Assembly (NCBI RefSeq): GCF_020736365.1
Contig: NZ_CP085988.1
Location: forward strand, 1,432,001-1,496,000
Reading direction: 5' to 3'
DNA length: 64,000 nt
From: Clostridium sp. M62/1
GTDB taxonomy: Bacteria; Bacillota; Clostridia; Lachnospirales; Lachnospiraceae
A program made the translations under genes and the position numbers. Within the stretch, counting starts at the first letter, position 1, and the number at the start of each line of letters is the position of its first letter. The notes beneath the pieces were generated by a model. The model was given only the letters and a program-made list of their open reading frames with translations, had not been told where the DNA came from and did not search any database. Shown one piece after another: positions 58,967 through 64,000 of this stretch.

Positions 58967-60741
58967 TTTTACAGGAGCTTGTAAAGTATTATGAAAGGCT
59001 GGCAGAGCAGGGGAAAGTATCAAAACCAGGCTGGTGCAGCGCAAAGGTATCATACTGCCTGGATCTGAGACCGGACGGGACAGTGGCCAGAGTGATTTCC
59101 TGTTTGAAAGAGGAAGAACGCGGTAAAAAAAAGGTTCTGGTTCCCCAGGATTTTACTGTGCCGGCCATGGTTTCCCGTTCCTCAGGCATTGCCCCGAATT
59201 TTCTCTGTGACAATTCTAAATACCTTCTGGGAATAGACAAAAATGGTTCGGGAAAGCGGCTCAGAGAGTGCTTTGAGGCAGCTAAGAACAGGCATCTGGA
59301 AATTCTCGACGGCGTTTCCGGAGAAGCCGCAGAGGCTGTCTGTGCGTTTTTTAAGAGCTGGGACCCGGATAAGGCAGCGGAAAATCCTGTGATTAGTGAA
59401 AAGTGGGAGGAGCTTACAGCTGGTGGAAACCTTATCTTTTCCGTTGGGATGGATGAAGCCCAGAAGGATGAAAGTATCCGGTGCGCCTGGGAAGAAAGCC
59501 AGAATAAAAAGGGAGAAGGGGAAGAAAAAGCCGGGGTTTGCCTTGTGACAGGAAAGAGGACAGAGATCGCAAGAATTCACAATACGATCAAGGGAGTTTC
59601 GGGTGCACAGTCCAGCGGTGCGGCTCTGGTATCCTTCAATGCAGATTCATTTACTTCCTACGGGAAGGAACAGAGCTACAATGCACCAGTGGGAATCTAT
59701 GCGGCCTTCGCCTATACGACGGCTCTCAATTATCTTCTGTCCCAGCGCAGATATGTGTTCCAGTTGGGAGATGCGACTGTGATTTTCTGGTCTGAGAGCG
59801 GAGAAGAAGCCTACCAGCAGGCGTTCTGGATGGGAATAGAGGCCAGAGAGGACGATCAGGAAAAGCTCAGGGAGCTGTTGGAGGCGATGCAGAAGGGCAG
59901 ACCTGTGGCGATAGATGACATTTCTCTGAATCCCGAACAGAGTTTCTGCGTCCTGGGACTGTCGCCGAATGCGGCGCGGCTGTCTGTGCGTTTTTTCTAT
60001 AAGGACAGCTTTGGCAGTATTCTTACCAATCTGAAACGCCACTATGAGCAGATGGAGATTGTCCGGCCTTCCTGGGACAGGACAGAATATCTGAGTGCAG
60101 GAAGAATGCTGTATGAAACGGCTAATCAGAAGTCCCGTGACAAAAAAGCACCGCCGAATATGGCTGCTGCCGTTTTCGAATCGATCCTGTCGGGAGCGAA
60201 ATACCCGGAAAGCCTTTACTCCAACGTGCTCATTCGGATACGGGCCGAGAACGGTGCAGGAAAAGTGACAAGGGGACGGGCTGCTATTATCAAGGCCTAT
60301 CTCATACGAAATAAAGAGGAACGACTGATAAAGGAGGGAACATTTGTGAGGGTAAATGAGTCCTGCGTCGACACAGCCTATGTGCTGGGACGCATATTTG
60401 CAGTGCTGGAGGAAATTCAGGAGAAGGCGAATCCAGGCCTGAACAGCACAATTAAAGACAGATATTTTAATGCTGCCTGCTCCAGGCCGCAGCTGATTTT
60501 TCCCACGCTTTTCAAGCTGGAGAGCAGCCATATCAGAAAGCTGGAGGACAGAGCTGCCATTTACTATGAGAGACAGCTTACAGAACTTCAAGGGATGCTA
60601 CAGGCAGAGAAGGGAGAAAACGGAATAAGGGAAAAGGCAAAATCCTATCCGGCCAGCCTGAATCTGGAAGAGCAGGGGGCGTTTATTCTGGGGTACTATC
60701 ACCAGGTTCAGAAGAGATATACGAAAAAGGAGGATAAATAG
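58963..60741 (+). CDS. cas8c: Cas8c (Csd1), large Cascade subunit
   Basis: The 592-residue protein is Csd1/Cas8c, the PAM-reading large subunit of type I-C Cascade. It starts at a GTG in the GTGA overlap with cas5 and reads MILQELVKYYERLAEQGKVSKPGWCSAKVSYCLDLRPDGT. Other family segments are GVCLVTGKRTEIARIHNTIKGVSGAQSSGAALVSFNADSFTSYGKEQSYNAPV and FCVLGLSPNAARLSVRFFYKDSFG. The C-terminal part is helical, and in I-C loci it may also yield the internally translated Cas11 small subunit. The stop is directly followed by the cas7 start. Confidence 0.95.
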   Translation: MILQELVKYYERLAEQGKVSKPGWCSAKVSYCLDLRPDGTVARVISCLKEEERGKKKVLVPQDFTVPAMVSRSSGIAPNFLCDNSKYLLGIDKNGSGKRLRECFEAAKNRHLEILDGVSGEAAEAVCAFFKSWDPDKAAENPVISEKWEELTAGGNLIFSVGMDEAQKDESIRCAWEESQNKKGEGEEKAGVCLVTGKRTEIARIHNTIKGVSGAQSSGAALVSFNADSFTSYGKEQSYNAPVGIYAAFAYTTALNYLLSQRRYVFQLGDATVIFWSESGEEAYQQAFWMGIEAREDDQEKLRELLEAMQKGRPVAIDDISLNPEQSFCVLGLSPNAARLSVRFFYKDSFGSILTNLKRHYEQMEIVRPSWDRTEYLSAGRMLYETANQKSRDKKAPPNMAAAVFESILSGAKYPESLYSNVLIRIRAENGAGKVTRGRAAIIKAYLIRNKEERLIKEGTFVRVNESCVDTAYVLGRIFAVLEEIQEKANPGLNSTIKDRYFNAACSRPQLIFPTLFKLESSHIRKLEDRAAIYYERQLTELQGMLQAEKGENGIREKAKSYPASLNLEEQGAFILGYYHQVQKRYTKKEDK

Positions 60742-61641
60742 ATGAGCGAGGCAATTAAAAACAGATATGAATTCGTGGTATTATTCGATGTGGAAAACGG
60801 AAATCCAAACGGAGATCCAGATGCAGGCAATATGCCGAGAATCGATCCGGAGAGTAATTTTGGACTTGTGACGGATGTGTGCCTGAAGCGGAAAATACGA
60901 AATTATGTGGAAACAGTAAAAGAGGGGGAGGAAGGATACGGAATTTATATCAGAGAAGATGTGCCTCTCAACACAAGTGACAAGAAGGCATTATCCTATA
61001 TCGGAGTCGAAGATTTGAGCGATAAGGGGCTTAAGGAATTAAAGAAAAATGATCCGGAAGCGGACAAAAAAATCAGAGATTTTATGTGCCGGAATTTCTT
61101 TGACATTCGGACCTTCGGGGCAGTCATGACGACCTTTGTGAAGGCATCTTTAAACTGCGGGCAGGTGAGGGGACCTGTGCAGATTGGTTTTGCCAGAAGC
61201 ATTGACCCGATTGTGAGTCAGGAGCTCACCATAACCAGAGTGGCGATTACCACAGAGGAGGACTCGCTGAATAAAAAGACGGAGATGGGAAGAAAAAATA
61301 TTGTCCCATATGGCCTGTACCGGGCAGAGGGATTTATCTCTGCAAACCTGGCTAGAAAGGTGACAGGATTTTCAGAGGAAGACCTGGAACTTTTGTGGGA
61401 AGCGATTATCAATATGTTTGAGCACGATCATTCCGCAGCAAGAGGGAAAATGGCCGTCCGCAGGCTGATTGTGTTTAAACACAGCAGGGAGCTGGGAGAC
61501 TGCCCGTCGTACAAACTGTTTGATGCTGTTGAGGTAAAGAGAAAGGAAGGGGTGGAATTTGCAAGGCAGTATTCAGATTATGAGATAGCAATTCACAGGG
61601 AGCAGATTCCGGAAAGCGTTGAAGTGATGGACAAGATTTAA
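60742..61641 (+). CDS. cas7c: Cas7c (Csd2), Cascade backbone
   Basis: The 299-residue protein is Csd2/Cas7, which lines the crRNA as the multi-copy backbone. The family opening is NRYEFVVLFDVENGNPNGDPDAGNMPRIDPESNFGLVTDVCLKRKIRNYV. The thumb region and the glycine-rich end (NIVPYGLYRAEGFISANLARKVTGFSEEDLELLWEAIINMFEHDHSAARGKM) match type I-C. It starts immediately after the cas8c stop. A 139-bp gap with an eight-pair hairpin (GCGGCAGA with TCTGCCGC, near 61724-61757) separates it from cas4. Confidence 0.95.
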   Translation: MSEAIKNRYEFVVLFDVENGNPNGDPDAGNMPRIDPESNFGLVTDVCLKRKIRNYVETVKEGEEGYGIYIREDVPLNTSDKKALSYIGVEDLSDKGLKELKKNDPEADKKIRDFMCRNFFDIRTFGAVMTTFVKASLNCGQVRGPVQIGFARSIDPIVSQELTITRVAITTEEDSLNKKTEMGRKNIVPYGLYRAEGFISANLARKVTGFSEEDLELLWEAIINMFEHDHSAARGKMAVRRLIVFKHSRELGDCPSYKLFDAVEVKRKEGVEFARQYSDYEIAIHREQIPESVEVMDKI

Positions 61642-61780
61642 CGCACTTTTTCAGAGGGACTGAAAATAGCCTGTATGGCTTATACATACCTGTACATATT
61701 GCACATATAGTCCAAAGCAGGAGGCGGCAGAGGAAAAAGCGGTATGTCTTCTGCCGCAGAGAGGGGAAGGCAGTAAAACG

Positions 61781-62443
61781 ATGGAATACAGGGAAGAGGA
61801 TTATCTGATGATTTCCGGGATTCAGCATTTCAGGTTCTGCAGAAGACAGTGGGCAATCATCCATATAGAGAAGCAGTGGGAGGAAAATGTCCATACTGTA
61901 ACTGGAGAATTGATGCACAGGAAGACCCATGATCCCTATCTGGCAGAAAAGAGAAGAGATGTTCTGATCAGCAGAGCCCTTCCGGTACATTCCCGGTCAC
62001 TGGGGGTGAGCGGCGAGTGTGATACGGTGGAATTCAGAAAATCAGAGAATGGAATCAAGCTGCATGGCCATAGGGATCTCTATGAAATTTATCCGGTAGA
62101 ATATAAGAAGGGAAGCCCGAAAATTACAGAGGAGGACCGCCTTCAGCTTACCGCTCAGGCCATGTGCCTGGAGGAAATGTTTTCTGTAAATATTGCTGAG
62201 GGGGCTATTTTTTACGGGGAAACAAGAAAACGGGAGGCTGTGACGTTTACAGATGAGCTGCGAACAGAAGTGAAGGAAATGTTTGAGGAAATGCATCAGT
62301 ATTACAATCGCGGTTACACTCCGAAGGTTAAATGGAGCAAAAGCTGCAATGGCTGCTCTTTGAAGGACATCTGTCTGCCAAAGCTGGGAAAGGCACAGTC
62401 AGTAAAAGCATATATCAGCCAGGCAGTTGGGGAGGAAGAATGA
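61781..62443 (+). CDS. cas4: Cas4, PAM-selecting exonuclease
   Basis: The 220-residue Fe-S nuclease takes part in adaptation with Cas1 and Cas2, trimming and orienting new spacers. It has ISGIQHFRFCRRQWAIIHIEKQW with the first cluster Cys, a RecB-type nuclease centre (GHRDLYEIYPVEYKKGSP with the ELK-like YKK and Asp, and QLTAQAMCLEEMF) and the remaining cysteines in SCNGCSLKDICLP. Its stop overlaps the cas1 start as ATGA. Confidence 0.94.
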   Translation: MEYREEDYLMISGIQHFRFCRRQWAIIHIEKQWEENVHTVTGELMHRKTHDPYLAEKRRDVLISRALPVHSRSLGVSGECDTVEFRKSENGIKLHGHRDLYEIYPVEYKKGSPKITEEDRLQLTAQAMCLEEMFSVNIAEGAIFYGETRKREAVTFTDELRTEVKEMFEEMHQYYNRGYTPKVKWSKSCNGCSLKDICLPKLGKAQSVKAYISQAVGEEE

Positions 62444-63471
62444 GAAGGCTTTTAAATACATTGTATGTCACATCAGAGGACAGCTATCTGGCTCTGGATG
62501 GAGAGAATATTGTGGTACTTACAGGTGAACAGGAGGCTGGCAGGCTTCCGCTTCATACGCTCGAATCGGTGATTTCCTTTGGATACCGGGGTACAAGCCC
62601 TGCCCTTATGGGAGCGTGTGCAGAGCGGGGAATCTCTCTTTGCTATCTGACGCCCCAGGGTAAATTTCTGGCAAGGGTAAGCGGGAAAGTTAAGGGCAAT
62701 GTACTGCTGAGACAAAGGCAGTTTGAGAGCAGCAGAAATGATGAGGAGAGCCTTGCAATTGCGAAAAACTGCATGATTGGAAAGGTACATAATGCCAGAT
62801 GGGTGCTGGAGAGAGCCATAAGAGATCACGGAATGCAGATAGATGCAAAAAAGGTGAAAGAAGTATCCCTGCACTTAAAGGAGAGTCTGAAATGCATAGA
62901 AAGAAGCAAGACAAAGGAAGAGCTGAGAGGTCATGAGGGAGAGGCGGCTGCGGCGTATTTCGGCGTATTTGATGAGCTGATCCTTCAGCAGAAAAAAGAG
63001 TTTTTCTTTCAAGGGCGCAGTAAAAGGCCGCCTATGGATAATGTCAATGCACTGCTGTCCTTCGTCTACACACTTCTTGCCAATATGATTTCTTCGGCTC
63101 TCGAGTGTGTGGGCCTTGATCCCTATGTAGGGTATTTTCATACGGATCGTCCGGGAAGGGCATCTCTGTCCTTTGACATAATAGAGGAGTTCCGGCCGGC
63201 GCTGGCAGATCGCTTTGTATTGTCGCTGATTAATAAAAAGCTCGTAAACGGAAAAGGGTTTAAGAAGAAAGAGAACGGAGCGGTTATTATGACGGATGAT
63301 ACAAAACGGATTGTACTGACAGAGTGGCAGAACAGGAAAAAAGAGACACTTACACATCCGTTTCTTAAGGAAAAAATAGAATGGGGAATGGCACCTTACG
63401 TCCAGGCATTGCTTCTGGCCAGATATCTGAGAGGAGATTTGGATGGTTATCCGCCTTTTTTATGGAAGTAG
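62440..63471 (+). CDS. cas1: Cas1, spacer integrase
   Basis: The 343-residue type I-C Cas1 begins MRRLLNTLYVTSEDSYLALDGENIVVL. The catalytic region has ELRGHEGEAAAAYFGVFDEL with the first Glu, LECVGLDPYVGYFHTDRPGRASLSFDIIEEFRP with the His, and the Asp near the end of that segment. It forms the integrase with Cas2. The frame is intact. The gene that follows, cas2, seems to be interrupted, so new spacers may no longer be acquired. Confidence 0.95.
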   Translation: MRRLLNTLYVTSEDSYLALDGENIVVLTGEQEAGRLPLHTLESVISFGYRGTSPALMGACAERGISLCYLTPQGKFLARVSGKVKGNVLLRQRQFESSRNDEESLAIAKNCMIGKVHNARWVLERAIRDHGMQIDAKKVKEVSLHLKESLKCIERSKTKEELRGHEGEAAAAYFGVFDELILQQKKEFFFQGRSKRPPMDNVNALLSFVYTLLANMISSALECVGLDPYVGYFHTDRPGRASLSFDIIEEFRPALADRFVLSLINKKLVNGKGFKKKENGAVIMTDDTKRIVLTEWQNRKKETLTHPFLKEKIEWGMAPYVQALLLARYLRGDLDGYPPFLWK

Positions 63472-63595
63472 GGCATAGGATAGGAAGAAGAAAGCGAACC
63501 TGAGAGAAATACAGTAAACACGGCGATGGGAAAACGAGTATGGAAACGTATGAGTGAAAAAGTGAAAAAAACGTGGGAAGCCTTAAGGAGGGAGA

Positions 63596-63614
63596 ATGCT
63601 TGTATTAATTACTA
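63596..63614 (+). pseudogene. cas2: cas2 start, cut off by an IS4-family insertion
   Basis: AAGGAGGG leads into ATGCTTGTATTAATTACT, which reads MLVLIT, the usual N-terminus of type I-C Cas2 (MLVLITYDV). The insertion sequence begins at 63615, after about six codons. The position after cas1 is where cas2 belongs. The rest of cas2, and any array, would lie beyond the window end, after the inserted element. The target duplication is probably the five bases TACTA or a subset. Confidence 0.65.
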
Positions 63615-64000
63615 ACTAAAACTTCCCACACCATATTGGTGCGTTGATCCTTGAAAATTCAATATTTCAGCCAATAAAAAAAGCATAAATCTGTTCCGTT
63701 TGGTATAATGGAATTGACTAGAAACCATCTTTACAAAGGAGATTTATGCCATGTCCAGTATACCACAAAACTATTTCGTTGAGAACGACTTAATTGACTG
63801 TGTTCAGAGATTTTTTTCCAAACATCATGTTGGCAGGCTCCTTGCCAGATGTAATGGAATGAAGGAAAAAGGTGTTTCATCTGTTTCCCTGCTTCGTTAT
63901 AAACTCAGCAACATTTTTGTCGGAAGAAGTATGTATATGCAGCAGCGGACTGGCTCTTTTAAGGAGGCGTTTTCCAAGAACACTTTCTACCGTTTCCTTA
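63615..64000 (+). mobile_element. IS4-family insertion sequence, copy 2 (incomplete at the window end)
   Basis: The left end ACTAAAACTTCCCA and the next 130 or so bases agree with copy 1 (reverse strand, 10711 downward) wherever I compared them. It has the opposite orientation to copy 1. The right end is outside the window. Confidence 0.92.
63751..64000 (+). CDS. IS4-family transposase, copy 2 (3' end outside the window)
   Basis: The first 83 codons are visible, MSSIPQNYFVENDLIDCVQR onward, and match the protein of copy 1 at 9196-10575. The start has AAAGGAG at the same distance. It reads in the same direction as the cas genes, so readthrough of the cas operon could express it. Confidence 0.9.
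   Translation, partial: MSSIPQNYFVENDLIDCVQRFFSKHHVGRLLARCNGMKEKGVSSVSLLRYKLSNIFVGRSMYMQQRTGSFKEAFSKNTFYRFL

Noticed and set aside
63472..63595. CRISPR array between cas1 and the window end
   Set aside because: No repeated unit of 25-40 bases is present; the stretch leads to the cas2 start and then the insertion sequence.

Overview
The window looks like chromosomal DNA from an anaerobic Firmicute of the Lachnospiraceae (Clostridium cluster XIVa, Clostridium symbiosum or Enterocloster-like). Supporting signs are a host G+C near one half by eye, strong AGGAGG ribosome binding sites, metA-type homoserine acyltransferase, a ClpS/ClpA pair, two MATE pumps, an Opp-type peptide importer with many intracellular peptidases, and a type I-C CRISPR-Cas locus. 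The genus is an inference from protein style; no search was run.

Layout. 1-3.9 kb: the end of a divergent ligA, a ferritin-like protein and metA. 3.85-12.5 kb: an A+T-rich integrative element of about 8.56 kb inserted in the 3' end of metA. It is bounded by an 87-bp direct repeat that restores the metA stop codon. It carries a Tn916-like tyrosine integrase at its right end, arm-type repeats at both ends, an origin-like palindrome region, a truncated BRO antirepressor, a putative DNA-binding protein, cargo of unknown function and an IS4-family insertion. 12.5-31.8 kb: host genes, namely an M28 peptidase, a GNAT, a PIN-like protein with a charged tail, an IS256-family element sitting inside a terminator, a Fur-box-controlled but frameshifted GGDEF gene, a transglutaminase-like protein, a MATE pump, a SulP transporter, clpS-clpA-fliB-like, and DedA. 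31.9 kb: tRNA-Arg(CCG). 32-36.5 kb: a second MATE pump, a Gfo/Idh/MocA oxidoreductase and an APC permease behind an attenuator-like hairpin.

36.5-53 kb is a peptide and amino-acid salvage island: CyuA-like cysteine desulfidase, a divergent LysR regulator, M20, P1, M55 and M42 hydrolases, two C26 glutamine-amidotransferase-like hydrolases, a MIF-like tautomerase, ferritin, and a complete five-gene Opp/Dpp ABC importer behind a near-consensus promoter. Imported peptides could be cut by the adjacent peptidases and cysteine drained by CyuA. A 61-nt element (48/61 identical by eye) lies before two of the peptidase genes (12.83 kb and 51.78 kb) and is a candidate cis-acting RNA or small dispersed repeat.

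53.5-64 kb: a phosphoribosyltransferase-like gene and then a type I-C CRISPR-Cas operon (cas3, cas5c, cas8c, cas7c, cas4, cas1). A strong terminator, a lone degenerate I-C-type repeat, and an A+T-rich gene of unknown function with its own promoter separate cas3 from cas5. cas2 seems to be cut after about six codons by a second copy of the IS4-family element, which runs off the window end. No CRISPR array is inside the window. The two interrupted frames, in the GGDEF gene and in the cas-embedded gene, each need one extra base in a homopolymer run, so sequencing error must be excluded for both.
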